Positions 52,321 through 60,945 of a DNA stretch of 64,000 bases are shown piece by piece. Location: positions 4,092,001-4,156,000 of the forward strand of contig NZ_LT629740.1 in NCBI RefSeq assembly GCF_900105165.1, read 5' to 3'. The stretch's first letter is position 1. Every line of letters starts with the position of its first letter. This stretch comes from Mucilaginibacter mallensis (GTDB taxonomy: Bacteria > Bacteroidota > Bacteroidia > Sphingobacteriales > Sphingobacteriaceae). The notes under the pieces were generated by a model. It did not search any database. It saw only the letters and a list, made by a program, of their open reading frames with translations, and was not told the origin of the DNA. Position numbers and translations under genes: made by a program.

Positions 52321-52372
52321 TGTCCGTCCGATTTTTGATATGGGATTGGGTTGTAACAAAACGGACGACATT
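52321..52372 (+). repeat. GTCCGTCCG...CGGACGAC short repeat, copy 1
   Basis: GTCCGTCCGATTTT pairs with AAAACGGACGAC. Related copies are at 56155, 58181 and 60817. Confidence 0.55.
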
Positions 52373-52447
52373 ACTATTGAATTAATTCTACTTATATAAT
52401 AATCTTTAAATTATTGAGTTAACCCTTTATTAAACCCCAACCTGCAT

Positions 52448-53797
52448 ATGCCCCAACACGTATTTGAACTGGACAGACAAACACGTGAAGACCTGGCCAT
52501 CTTTCCAAACAACAATGGCGGCCAATCTGTATTAGGGCTTTTTGATTACGCAATTACCATTGGTGGTAAAGAAAAGTTAAGAGATATATTTCTTTCTCCT
52601 TTAACCGATGCTGCACAAATTGAGCAAAGAATTAACGCGATAAAATACTTTCAACGTACAGATACAACTTTTAAACCCGACAGGATAGCCTGCGATTGTA
52701 TTGAATATTATTTAAAACTTGCTCAAAAGCCTACTTCGGTATCAAAAATAAAGGCTATTGAGCGCAGGGCAATGCATTTCATCTTCAATAATGATAATGA
52801 CTTTTATACCATTAGTAGAGGGATAAATTATAGCCTAACTTTTTTGAATGACCTGCTCCATTTTACAGCCGGTACTGCAAATGATAACCTGCCTGCATTA
52901 CTGCAAAGTTTTCGGGAGATTATAAATAACACCCTTGAACACCCGGATTTTTCGTTGGTTAAACCGCTATATAACAAGCAAAAACTCAGCGCGATAGACA
53001 TTGCTAAAGCCGATCATTTATTCAGATACCAGGGCTATGAGCGCATGAAATTATTGCTTGATATAGTTTACCAGTTGGATATTTTTATAACTGTAAGCAA
53101 CAGGGCAAAGCTGTTTGGTTTTTCCCTGCCGGTAATTAATAAGTCAGGTGAGCAAATATTAAATTTCAAGGGGTTATTCCATCCATTTATTAAAAATCCT
53201 GTTGATAACGATATTGATTTTAACACAGCCAAAAACATTTGCTTTGTTACCGGGGCAAATATGGCGGGCAAATCAACTTTTTTAAAATCAGTGGGCATTT
53301 CAGTTTTCTTATCGCAACTGGGTTTCCCCGTGCCAGCTACTTATATGGAAACCAGCATTTTCGACGGGCTGATAACTACTATCAACCTGGCTGATAACGT
53401 TAATCAGGGAAGCAGTCATTTTTATACCGAAGTATCACGGGTAAAGCATGTAGCTACACAAATGCATCAATCACAAAACGTGGTGGTGATATTTGATGAA
53501 CTGTTCAGGGGTACCAATGTTAAGGATGCTTATGATGCATCCTTGTCAATCATTTCAGCATTTGCAAAACTGAAGAAAGGCTTTTTTATGATCTCAACCC
53601 ATATTGTTGAAGTTGCCAATGATCTGGTAGATATTGAAACCATCAACTTTAAATATATGAAGACCGAATTTGAAAATGATATGCCCAAATACAGCTACAA
53701 ACTTATGGATGGAATTACCGAAGAACGACTGGGTATGTGGATAGTAAAAAATGAAGGCATAGTAGAAATTATTGAAGAATTGTTGCTTAAAAAATAA
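52448..53797 (+). CDS. MutS-related ATPase lacking mismatch-recognition domain
   Basis: A 449-residue protein with the MutS core and ATPase domains only. TGANMAGKSTFLKSVGI near residue 267 is the Walker A region of MutS (GxNxxGKST), SSHFYTEVSRVKHV the signature segment, VVVIFDELFRGTN the Walker B, and MISTHIVEVA the switch His. The N-terminal mismatch-binding and connector domains are absent, and the first 200 residues are helical like the MutS lever domain. Such MutS-like proteins are common in Bacteroidota; they may work in recombination control, but no role is proven. Confidence 0.88.
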   Translation: MPQHVFELDRQTREDLAIFPNNNGGQSVLGLFDYAITIGGKEKLRDIFLSPLTDAAQIEQRINAIKYFQRTDTTFKPDRIACDCIEYYLKLAQKPTSVSKIKAIERRAMHFIFNNDNDFYTISRGINYSLTFLNDLLHFTAGTANDNLPALLQSFREIINNTLEHPDFSLVKPLYNKQKLSAIDIAKADHLFRYQGYERMKLLLDIVYQLDIFITVSNRAKLFGFSLPVINKSGEQILNFKGLFHPFIKNPVDNDIDFNTAKNICFVTGANMAGKSTFLKSVGISVFLSQLGFPVPATYMETSIFDGLITTINLADNVNQGSSHFYTEVSRVKHVATQMHQSQNVVVIFDELFRGTNVKDAYDASLSIISAFAKLKKGFFMISTHIVEVANDLVDIETINFKYMKTEFENDMPKYSYKLMDGITEERLGMWIVKNEGIVEIIEELLLKK

Positions 53798-53799
53798 AT

Positions 53800-54528
53800 T
53801 TACCTATGCCCCCTAAACAATGACATTGCTATCACATCTACCAAAAAATGTACTATAATAACCACCTTTATATTCCTGTATTTTTGGTAATGATAGGCCA
53901 TAACAACACCTATTAAAAAGCTAAAGAGCAATTCACTAACAGTTTTATAGCCTAAATGCATAAAGGAAAATAAGGCTGCAGATATCAATACCGGCCAATG
54001 CCTGTTTTTAAAGAATAGCGATAACCGGCTTAATATGTAGCCTCTAAAAACAAGTTCTTCGGTAATACCTGCGGTTATTGCGGCAAACACCAACAAAACG
54101 GGATATTGCTGCATAATAACACCCATTTTATGTAATATGCTATTATTCTCATGCAGACCCAGCCATGCCGGTATATGCGCAGCTAATGCCGATGCAAAGC
54201 ATAGCAGGTAAACACCAACAATCGCTTTTATGTAAAATAGAGCATCGTATTTTTCTTCCTTCCACAGTAGGAATGGCTGCATTTCGCCATAACGTGCATA
54301 CAGATAAAGTATGCCCAGAACCGCCCATATCAAAAACCGGGAAAAGATGAGCCTGTACAGCAGATCTTGCATGGGTGATAAAAAAAGCAGGGAAAGAAAA
54401 GGGTACAGCATTATAGCCAATGCGATACCACTTATCATTAACGTATTGAAACGACGGATGTTAACTTTTTCATCGATATGAATAGTTATGCCATCCGGGA
54501 TATCATCTGTGCGTATAGGTTCAGGCAT
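53800..54528 (-). CDS. CPBP-family intramembrane metalloprotease
   Basis: A 242-residue inner-membrane protein with six to eight helices. GITEELVFRGYILSRL is the conserved EExxxR motif with the catalytic Glu pair, PVLISAALFSFMHLGY supplies the FxxxH motif, and VIIVHFLVDVIAM the last conserved His/Asp block. This is the CAAX-prenyl-protease (Abi/CPBP) family; substrates in Bacteroidota are unknown. It is convergent with the MutS-like gene, 2 nt apart. Confidence 0.9.
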   Translation of the reverse strand: MPEPIRTDDIPDGITIHIDEKVNIRRFNTLMISGIALAIMLYPFLSLLFLSPMQDLLYRLIFSRFLIWAVLGILYLYARYGEMQPFLLWKEEKYDALFYIKAIVGVYLLCFASALAAHIPAWLGLHENNSILHKMGVIMQQYPVLLVFAAITAGITEELVFRGYILSRLSLFFKNRHWPVLISAALFSFMHLGYKTVSELLFSFLIGVVMAYHYQKYRNIKVVIIVHFLVDVIAMSLFRGHR

Positions 54529-54581
54529 TTGTAGGGTTTAATCAATCTCCTAAATATAATAATTGATTAGCATATACCAAC

Positions 54582-54613
54582 AAAAAAGGGATACTTAACC
54601 AGTATCCCTTTTG
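54582..54613 (-). terminator. Terminator after the carboxypeptidase-like protein gene
   Basis: AAAAGGGATACT/AGTATCCCTTTT stem with a short loop; on the minus strand it runs into TTTTTTG. Confidence 0.8.
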
Positions 54614-54618
54614 TATGC

Positions 54619-55305
54619 TTATTGCGTGGTCAGCTGCTGTAATTTACGCTGATCGGGCGGCAGGGCCAGGTATTTTTTATAGCAATCGTTCACATAAACG
54701 GCCATTGATACCCTGTCGTTACTTTTTACAAAATCATAAGTTGGGCGATATAAGGTCATAAAGTTTTCCAGCTCCTGCCCTTTTAGCGGCACAAGACTGC
54801 CTACATAGGCCATATTGAATGCAGCATCAACTTTTCTATCCTCTTCTTCTGATGCAAAATAGCGTTTCAGGCGGCGGGCATCTTTGGAGTCCTTACTAAA
54901 CCAGCTACTTGGCGAGAGCACATATACCTTACTTTTCTCATATATTTCAGGATATTCTTCACGCGGATTAAAAGTAGACTTGGTTGAGTTAATATTAACC
55001 TCACGCAGCGCGATAGTTAACACCGACATTTTTATCTTTTTAGGTGTCATGTCAACAACATACAATGTATCTGACACATAGCCGGGTGAAGTAAATATTA
55101 CGATATGCCCCGAGGCCGATTTTATCTGGAAGTTACCGTTTTTATCGGCAAGGCTTAACTGGTTATTATTAATATCGTGGATAAATACATTGGTCAGTTT
55201 TGTATCACTCCCGTTTTCATGTACCGATCCCTTTAAGAAGTCCTGCGCATGTACCGAACCAATTGCAAGGGACAATAATGCAATGGCAAAAATTTTCAGT
55301 TTCAT
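54619..55305 (-). CDS. Secreted carboxypeptidase-regulatory-like domain protein
   Basis: A 228-residue protein with a signal peptide (FAIALLSLAIGSVHAQ). FLKGSVHENGSDTKLTNVFIHDINN followed by SLADKNGNFQIKSASG is a CarboxypepD_reg-like beta-sandwich (about residues 22-100), as found at the N-terminus of TonB receptors but here without a barrel. The C-terminal half (SSWFSKDSKDARRLKRYFAS, FNMAYVGSLVPLKG) is helical. Such stand-alone proteins are frequent in Bacteroidota and unassigned. It is transcribed alone with a terminator behind it. Confidence 0.82.
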   Translation of the reverse strand: MKLKIFAIALLSLAIGSVHAQDFLKGSVHENGSDTKLTNVFIHDINNNQLSLADKNGNFQIKSASGHIVIFTSPGYVSDTLYVVDMTPKKIKMSVLTIALREVNINSTKSTFNPREEYPEIYEKSKVYVLSPSSWFSKDSKDARRLKRYFASEEEDRKVDAAFNMAYVGSLVPLKGQELENFMTLYRPTYDFVKSNDRVSMAVYVNDCYKKYLALPPDQRKLQQLTTQ

Positions 55306-55335
55306 AGCTTGTGTAAATGTTTATGCTAATCTAAC

Positions 55336-55343
55336 CAAAATTA
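55336..55343 (-). promoter_or_regulatory. -7 box upstream of the carboxypeptidase-like protein gene
   Basis: TAATTTTG on the minus strand matches TAnnTTTG, 30 nt before the ATG. Confidence 0.4.
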
Positions 55344-55499
55344 TAGGGTATAGTTTAATATTTAACATATAATTTATGTAAAGAAAGTGCTATATGTTAA
55401 GATGGGGAGGGGTGAAAATATAAGTGATTGATTTTATGATTGTTTTGTAATGAATTGATTATTGCCAGGCTTTTGCTTGCGAAGTGCTTATTGAGTCGC

Positions 55500-56095
55500 G
55501 TGAAGCCGCTCATAGGCGCGGAGCCCTATTTCTTTTGTCTTGATACAAAAGAAACAAAAAATCAAGTCAGTCGAAATGCTTCTTTGCCGCACAAGGCCTT
55601 TGCCCTGCAAACCAGGCAAAACCTGGGCTGCTATATTTTTACCCTGCTGTCGCTACGCACATGGCCTTTGCGCTTCTGTAAAAATCTGCTATGCCCTGCC
55701 ACGCACAAGGCCACCATCGTTTTGCCTGATTTCGCCCGAAGCTGTTCTACTGACGAGAAGAAGAGAAAAGAAAAAGCGTCGGCCCTGACAACAAGGGCGG
55801 GCCAGCGTAAAGGCGGGAATGCCGGTTTAGCTTTTTGGGTGATGTGAAGGTACGAAGTACCGGAACAGCGAAAAAAGCGTGAAGAACCGGCAGCGCGCGC
55901 GGAAGCATCCTTGTTGTCTTGATTTATTCACATGTTGTTTGTTTTTAAAGGTGTTCATGAGCTCCCTCCGGTCGGTTTTTTGGTTACTTTTTGTATCAAG
56001 ACAAACGGCGGAGCCCTCTTGAGCTCCTTTAAAATATAAACAACTTGCGAAAAAAAGTGACTTCTTAGCGAAAAGCGATTCGAAGCGATATTCAC
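55500..56095 (+). repeat. 500-bp inverted-ended repeat, copy B
   Basis: The core segment from CTGGGCTGCTATATTTTTACC (55624) to GAAGCATCCTTGTTGTCTTG (55902-55921) is near-identical to copy C. The right end carries the extra module CAACTTGCGAAAAAAAGTGAC (56041) and GGCGGAGCCCTCTTGAGC, also found in copy A. The 55306-56248 gap holds this repeat and the GTCCG repeat; no gene is seen. Confidence 0.75.
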
Positions 56096-56154
56096 ACCTG
56101 CAAGTTCCCTTTGTACCAACCTAACCCGCCCTGCACCAATGAACAACCATCCCG

Positions 56155-56202
56155 CCGTTCGTCCGTTTTTATATATAACACATATTGAAACAAACCGAAC
56201 AT
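56155..56202 (+). repeat. GTTCGTCCGTTTTT...AAACCGAAC repeat, copy 2
   Basis: CCGTTCGTCCGTTTTTATAT, then CAAACCGAACATC. The arms pair imperfectly. A short single-arm word repeat, CACCAGTGAACTAATGAACC (56218-56237), follows just before the pccB stop. Confidence 0.55.
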
Positions 56203-56248
56203 CATAACCCGCCCCTGCACCAGTGAACTAATGAACCAATGAACTAAA

Positions 56249-57790
56249 TCACAACGGTATGTTCCCGTGCTTTTTCCTCGGGTTATTTACCACCTTATTC
56301 TCCAGCATTTTAAAGGCATGGATAAGCTTTAGCCGCGTTACTTCCGGTAATATCACTTCATCAACAAAACCACGCTCAGCAGCACGGTAAGGGTTAGCAA
56401 AGGTGTCAGAATAGAGCTGCTCCATCTCGCGCCATTTGGCTTCCTTGTCTTCGGCAGCATTTATTTCGCGTTTAAAGATGATCTCCGCTGCTCCTTTTGC
56501 GCCCATCACAGCAATCTCTGCTGTTGGCCAGGCAAAGTTCATATCGGCACCTATGTGTTTACTGTTCATCACATCATAAGCGCCACCATAAGCTTTTCGG
56601 GTGATAACGGTTATGCGGGGCACAGTGGCTTCGCAAAATGCGTATAATAGTTTTGCGCCATTGGTGATGATGGCATTCCATTCCTGGTCGGTGCCAGGTA
56701 AAAAACCCGGTACATCCTCAAATACCAATAAGGGGATATTAAAGCTATCACAAAAGCGCACAAAACGCGCGCCCTTGGTTGATGAGTGTATATCCAATAC
56801 TCCCGCCAAAAACGCAGGCTGATTAGCTACAATACCAATGCTTCTTCCAGCTAAACGAGCAAAGCCTACCACAATATTCTCAGCAAAATCCTTGTGAACC
56901 TCTAAAAATGAATCCGCATCTATCACATGGTTTATTACCTCGCGAATATCATATGGCTGCGAATTATTTTCGGGCATTATGGTATTCAGCTCCGGTCGAA
57001 TCTCATTTTGTGTTTCATAAGGCAGAGCAGGTGCGGTATCCTCGCAATTCTGCGGCATATAGCTCAACAGTTGTTTCACATGCTGTATGGCCGAAATCTC
57101 ATTAGCACAGGCAAAATGTGTAACACCCGATTTGGTGGCATGTGTAGTTGCCCCACCCAACTCTTCGGATGTAACCACCTCATGCGTAACGGTTTTTACC
57201 ACGTTGGGCCCGGTAACAAACATGTATGAGGTATTCTCTACCATTAAAATAAAATCGGTAATAGCAGGTGAGTATACCGCACCGCCCGCGCATGGCCCCA
57301 TAATGGCCGAGATCTGCGGTATAACACCCGACGCCATGGTGTTGCGGTAAAATATATCGGCATAACCGCCTAATGACACCACCCCCTCCTGTATCCTTGC
57401 TCCGCCTGAATCATTCAGACCAACAACCGGTGCTCCATTCTTCATGGCCAGCTCCATTATCTTGCAGATCTTTTCGGCATGCGTTTCAGACAGCGATCCC
57501 CCAAAAACAGTAAAATCCTGCGAAAAAACATATACCAGTCGCCCGTTTATAGTACCGTAGCCGGTAACAACGCCATCACCCGGATATTTTTCTTTTTCCA
57601 TCCCAAAATCAACCGACCGGTGAGCCACCAGCATCCCAATCTCCTGGAAAGAGCCCTCATCCATCAAAAAATGGATACGCTCACGGGCGGTTAACTTCCC
57701 TTTTTTATGCTGACTCTCTATCCTCGCCTTGCCACCACCTAAAAGGGCCTCGGCTTGTTTTTGCTTTAACAGTTTAATTCTATTATCCAC
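56249..57790 (-). CDS. pccB: Acyl-CoA carboxylase beta subunit (propionyl-CoA carboxylase type)
   Basis: A 513-residue cytoplasmic carboxyltransferase starting at GTG. KGKLTARERIHFLMDEGSFQE, the oxyanion block GLNDSGGARIQEGVVSLGGY, GPCAGGAVYSPAITDF and the second GFLPGTDQE plus RKAYGGAYDVMNSKHIGAD blocks are those of biotin-dependent acyl-CoA carboxylases, or of the alpha subunit of methylmalonyl-CoA decarboxylase. Carboxylation of propionyl-CoA would feed the B12-dependent mutase branch. No biotin carboxylase or biotin carrier gene is adjacent, so the partner subunits must be elsewhere. Confidence 0.92.
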   Translation of the reverse strand: MDNRIKLLKQKQAEALLGGGKARIESQHKKGKLTARERIHFLMDEGSFQEIGMLVAHRSVDFGMEKEKYPGDGVVTGYGTINGRLVYVFSQDFTVFGGSLSETHAEKICKIMELAMKNGAPVVGLNDSGGARIQEGVVSLGGYADIFYRNTMASGVIPQISAIMGPCAGGAVYSPAITDFILMVENTSYMFVTGPNVVKTVTHEVVTSEELGGATTHATKSGVTHFACANEISAIQHVKQLLSYMPQNCEDTAPALPYETQNEIRPELNTIMPENNSQPYDIREVINHVIDADSFLEVHKDFAENIVVGFARLAGRSIGIVANQPAFLAGVLDIHSSTKGARFVRFCDSFNIPLLVFEDVPGFLPGTDQEWNAIITNGAKLLYAFCEATVPRITVITRKAYGGAYDVMNSKHIGADMNFAWPTAEIAVMGAKGAAEIIFKREINAAEDKEAKWREMEQLYSDTFANPYRAAERGFVDEVILPEVTRLKLIHAFKMLENKVVNNPRKKHGNIPL

Positions 57791-57893
57791 AGTATGGGGT
57801 TTATATGCAAGATGCTAAAAATAGTAATTATAGTTTAGTGTTGTGTAGGTTACAGGTGGCGTTAAGTATTTTTTATTTATTAGCGACTCATTT

Positions 57894-57962
57894 GTCTGAA
57901 CCGGAATTTATTGAATTACAGAATAAGCAGAATTCAATAATTCCATTAATTCGGGTTCAGAC
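57894..57962. repeat. Long inverted repeat, GTCTGAACC type
   Basis: GTCTGAACCGGAATT pairs with AATTCGGGTTCAGAC (one mismatch), with AGAATT/AATTC inner words. It is related to 26384-26461. Confidence 0.7.
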
Positions 57963-57968
57963 ACACTT

Positions 57969-58060
57969 GGGCGTTCCCGCTGATAGAAGCGGGCCGTGCT
58001 ATCCGCTCATACGCGCACAGGCATTAGGCGCGGGCCGGTATCCGCTACTATCACTAACGC
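57969..58060 (+). repeat. GGGCGTT...AACGC element, copy 4
   Basis: A 92-nt copy: GGGCGTTCCCGCTGATAGAA with a CCCGC/GCGGG hairpin, CCGCTCATACGCGCACAGGC, GGCCGGTATCCGCTAC and CTAACGC. Confidence 0.75.
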
Positions 58061-58078
58061 AAACACATACCAAGCCAT

Positions 58079-58172
58079 GTCATGCTGAACTTGTTTCAGC
58101 ACCCCACAAGCCAGGTAACCATTATGCTGGCGACTTTTATGATGAGTTCCCGAAACAAGTTCGGGATGACGG
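58079..58172. repeat. REP-like element, GTCATGC type, copy 2
   Basis: GTCATGCTGAACTTGTTTCAG at the left, CCCGAAACAAGTTCGGGATGAC at the right. It is homologous to 5427-5520 and in both places neighbours a GGGCGTT element. Confidence 0.75.
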
Positions 58173-58180
58173 GTGGTGAG

Positions 58181-58230
58181 TGTCGTCCGTCCGTTTTTAG
58201 ATATGAGTTGTAATGTGACAATGCGGACAT
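58181..58230 (+). repeat. GTCGTCCGTCCGTTTTT repeat, copy 3
   Basis: GTCGTCCGTCCGTTTTTAG, then ATGAGTTGTAATGTGAC, then GCGGACATTTT. Related to 52321, 56155 and 60817. The 57791-58328 gap is otherwise repeats. Confidence 0.5.
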
Positions 58231-58294
58231 TTTACCTTACACCCACGCTATCTTCGCTTGCGGTGGAAAGAGGATTTAGGAAAACTTTTTTAAT

Positions 58295-58302
58295 TACATT
58301 TG
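58295..58302 (+). promoter_or_regulatory. -7 box upstream of the NIF3-like gene
   Basis: TACATTTG matches TAnnTTTG, 26 nt before the ATG at 58329. It supports that start over the longer frame. Confidence 0.5.
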
Positions 58303-58328
58303 GTTTCTTCATCATTCCCATACCATCA

Positions 58329-59225
58329 ATGAAACAAGGCCATACCCGCAGAAAATTCATCACTAACCTGAGTTTAACTACCGCCGCTGTTATAGCTACG
58401 CCAACTTTAAGCAGGGCGGGTAATTTTTTCAAAACTGATAACAGTTATACCGTTGGGCAAATTATGGATATGTTTATTAAAACCGTGCCTGGCGCACCGT
58501 TCCCCAATACGGTTGATACGCTGAAGGCGGGTAACAGGGATATTGTGGTTACCAGTATTGTTACCACCATGTTCCCTACGGTTGATGTGATCAGGAAAAC
58601 CATCGACCTGGGTGCCAATTTTATCGTCTGCCATGAGCCTACTTTTTATAATCATACCGATGATGTGAGCTGGCTGCAAAATGATGAAGTATACAATTAT
58701 AAAGCCGATCTGCTTAAAAAACACAACATAGCCATCTGGCGCAATCACGATTACATCCACAGTATTAAACCCGACGGTGTACTTACCGGGGTTATTGCCA
58801 AACTGGGTTGGAAAGATTACCAGCAAGGCGCAAATACTTTCATTTTCCCGGGTATTACGCTGGGTGCTTTAATAGATCAGCTCAAACAAAAACTGGCTAC
58901 ACCTGCGGTACGCTACATAGGCGACCTGCAACAAACCTGTAAAACCGTAATATTTGCAGAAGGTGCCGCAGGCGGCAGAACGCAGATAGAAGCCATATCC
59001 AAATACAAACCGGATGTACTGATATGCGGTGAAATATCAGAGTGGGAAACCGCTGAATACGTGCGTGATGCCCGTGCCGAAGGCCGTTCAATCGCTTTGG
59101 TGGTAACCGGCCACATCCCCAGCGAAGAAGCCGGATCAGCATTTATGGCCGACTGGCTTAAACAACGTATCAGCAATGTAAAAATAACCCACATAGTTTG
59201 CGGCAATTCGCTTTCATTCGCTTAA
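58329..59225 (+). CDS. NIF3-like protein with twin-arginine signal peptide
   Basis: A 298-residue protein. HTRRKFITNLSLTTAAVIATP is a Tat-type signal peptide (twin Arg, then a hydrophobic stretch), so the protein is probably exported folded. The mature part has the NIF3 dinuclear-metal layout: VTSIVTTMFPTVDVIRKTIDLGANFIVCHEPTFYNH with a metal-binding His-Glu, LKKHNIAIWRNHDYIHS, and C-terminal LICGEISEWETAEYVRDA and LVVTGHIPSEEAG with the last metal ligands. NIF3 proteins are usually cytoplasmic, with uncertain function. The frame is open upstream to 58173, but that part is repeat sequence and holds the promoter box. Confidence 0.85.
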   Translation: MKQGHTRRKFITNLSLTTAAVIATPTLSRAGNFFKTDNSYTVGQIMDMFIKTVPGAPFPNTVDTLKAGNRDIVVTSIVTTMFPTVDVIRKTIDLGANFIVCHEPTFYNHTDDVSWLQNDEVYNYKADLLKKHNIAIWRNHDYIHSIKPDGVLTGVIAKLGWKDYQQGANTFIFPGITLGALIDQLKQKLATPAVRYIGDLQQTCKTVIFAEGAAGGRTQIEAISKYKPDVLICGEISEWETAEYVRDARAEGRSIALVVTGHIPSEEAGSAFMADWLKQRISNVKITHIVCGNSLSFA

Positions 59226-59342
59226 TAATCCCATAAAAATAAAACTCTGTGCCTCTTAATGTGTTTCTGTTGGAGATTTTTGCGGTAAAAATCAAATACA
59301 AAGAAGTCATAAAAACCACTAAGGCACCAGTTAATATTTCAT

Positions 59343-60092
59343 ATGCTAAAACACACAAAAGAAAATCGCACACTTAAAGAAAACCTGATGCTGGCATCAT
59401 CAACTGCATTTGTATCAGGCATGACCAATGTTTCAGGGGTTGTTGCTTTTTTAGCCTTTACCGCTAATGTAACGGGGCACTTCTCCAATCTTGCCGAAAA
59501 TATTATCGAAAAGAATTTTCAGCAGGTTATTGTATTTTCTCTATGGCTGTTCCTCTTTTTTGCGGGTTCGTTCACCTCTAATTTCCTGGTACGCTGGCAA
59601 TCGCATAAAAGTAATTACAGGGCTAATGCGCTGCCAATTATCATTGAAGCCATTATCCTTTTATTCGTAGCATTTTATGGTCATCACTATTATGAGGAAA
59701 CCTTACGCGAAAAGCAGGTTATCACTGGCGCCATTATCCTATCCATGGGTTTACAAAACGGGCTGGTATCAAACATATCAGGCGGCTTGATCAAAACATC
59801 GCACTTAACCGGCTTATTTACCGATCTGGGTGCCGATATAGCCGAATGGCTGTACCCCAATACCCCAAAAACACCTGCATTAAGAAACCGGTTGTATATC
59901 CGCTTTACCATACTCGGCTTTTACTTTTTTGGGGCACTTATGGGTGGTTATTTCTTTGACAAATACGAATTCGCTATATTTTATTTCATTCCGGTGATAT
60001 TGTTTACCATTCTATATTACGATCTTTCGCCCATAGCTTTACATAAGCTTGCGCGATTATTTTCAACAAACGAAAAAAAGGCAGATATTTAA
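59343..60092 (+). CDS. YoaK/DUF1275-family membrane protein
   Basis: A 249-residue inner-membrane protein with six to seven helices. LASSTAFVSGMTNVSGVVAF, TANVTGHFSN, SMGLQNGLVSNISGGLIKTSHLTGLFTDLGADIAEWL are the DUF1275 signatures. The family's transport or regulatory role is unknown. A carbonic anhydrase gene follows 24 nt later on the same strand, so the two are probably co-transcribed; coupling to bicarbonate use is possible but only inferred. Confidence 0.88.
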   Translation: MLKHTKENRTLKENLMLASSTAFVSGMTNVSGVVAFLAFTANVTGHFSNLAENIIEKNFQQVIVFSLWLFLFFAGSFTSNFLVRWQSHKSNYRANALPIIIEAIILLFVAFYGHHYYEETLREKQVITGAIILSMGLQNGLVSNISGGLIKTSHLTGLFTDLGADIAEWLYPNTPKTPALRNRLYIRFTILGFYFFGALMGGYFFDKYEFAIFYFIPVILFTILYYDLSPIALHKLARLFSTNEKKADI

Positions 60093-60116
60093 CCAGTAAA
60101 AAATACATTAGCTACC

Positions 60117-60785
60117 ATGTGTCCCAAAATATATAAACCCATCCACGATACTAACACTATAACTTACGAAACCCTGCTACAGGGCAATAAACAGTTTGTT
60201 GAGGAAACCTTAAAGGAGGATCCGGATTATTTTACCAAGCTGGCCAGCGGCCAAACCCCGCCGGTATTATGGATAGGCTGCGCTGATAGTCGCGTACCCG
60301 CCAACCAGATCACCAATACCAGTCCGGGTGAGATATTTGTGCACCGTAACATTGCCAACATGGTAATACACTCCGATATGAATATGCTTTCGGTACTGGA
60401 TTATGCGGTGAATGTATTAAGGGTAAAGCATGTAATAGTGACTGGTCATTACGGCTGCGGGGGTGTAATGGCTGCCATGAGCAACCAGCAATTCGGCCTG
60501 ATAGATAACTGGCTGCGCCACATTAAGGATGTGTACCGCCTGCACGCCAGCAAACTCGACCAGATAAAAGACGAGAAAGAACGTGCTGCAAAACTGGTTG
60601 AATACAACGTAGTTGAAAACGTGTACAACCTCTGCAAAACCTCCATCGTGCAAAATGCATGGCAAAATGGTCAGGAGCTAGGCGTACACGGCTGGGTTTA
60701 CAGCATTGAAACCGGTATTATAAAAGACATGAACGTTAGTACCTATGATAATGCTAACATGGGGAATGTGTTTAAGTTCAAATAG
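60117..60785 (+). CDS. can: Beta-class carbonic anhydrase
   Basis: A 222-residue cytoplasmic zinc enzyme interconverting CO2 and bicarbonate. WIGCADSRVPANQI gives the first zinc Cys and the Asp-Arg dyad, EIFVHRNIANMV the conserved core, and VTGHYGCGGVMAAM the zinc His and Cys. The C-terminal LGVHGWVYSIETGII is typical. It could supply bicarbonate to carboxylases such as the pccB product nearby, though the genes are not in one operon. Confidence 0.95.
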   Translation: MCPKIYKPIHDTNTITYETLLQGNKQFVEETLKEDPDYFTKLASGQTPPVLWIGCADSRVPANQITNTSPGEIFVHRNIANMVIHSDMNMLSVLDYAVNVLRVKHVIVTGHYGCGGVMAAMSNQQFGLIDNWLRHIKDVYRLHASKLDQIKDEKERAAKLVEYNVVENVYNLCKTSIVQNAWQNGQELGVHGWVYSIETGIIKDMNVSTYDNANMGNVFKFK

Positions 60786-60816
60786 TTCATTGGTTCTATA
60801 TACGTGAACAATTAAC

Positions 60817-60866
60817 TGTCGTTCGTCCGTTTTTAAATACGGGTAACATAAAACAAACCGAACAAC
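60817..60866 (+). repeat. GTTCGTCCGTTTTT...AAACCGAAC repeat, copy 4
   Basis: TGTCGTTCGTCCGTTTTTAA, then ACAAACCGAACAACA. Very close to the copy at 56155. Confidence 0.55.
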
Positions 60867-60945
60867 ACCAAATCCGCTTATCTCTCACCGAGCGCAATTG
60901 CGAAGAGGAACGAAGCACCCTTAACTGTACAGATCGTCTGTTACT

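Noticed and set aside
58173..58328. Upstream extension of the NIF3-like gene
   Set aside because: It overlaps the GTCCG repeat and a -7 promoter box, and would bury the Tat signal peptide.
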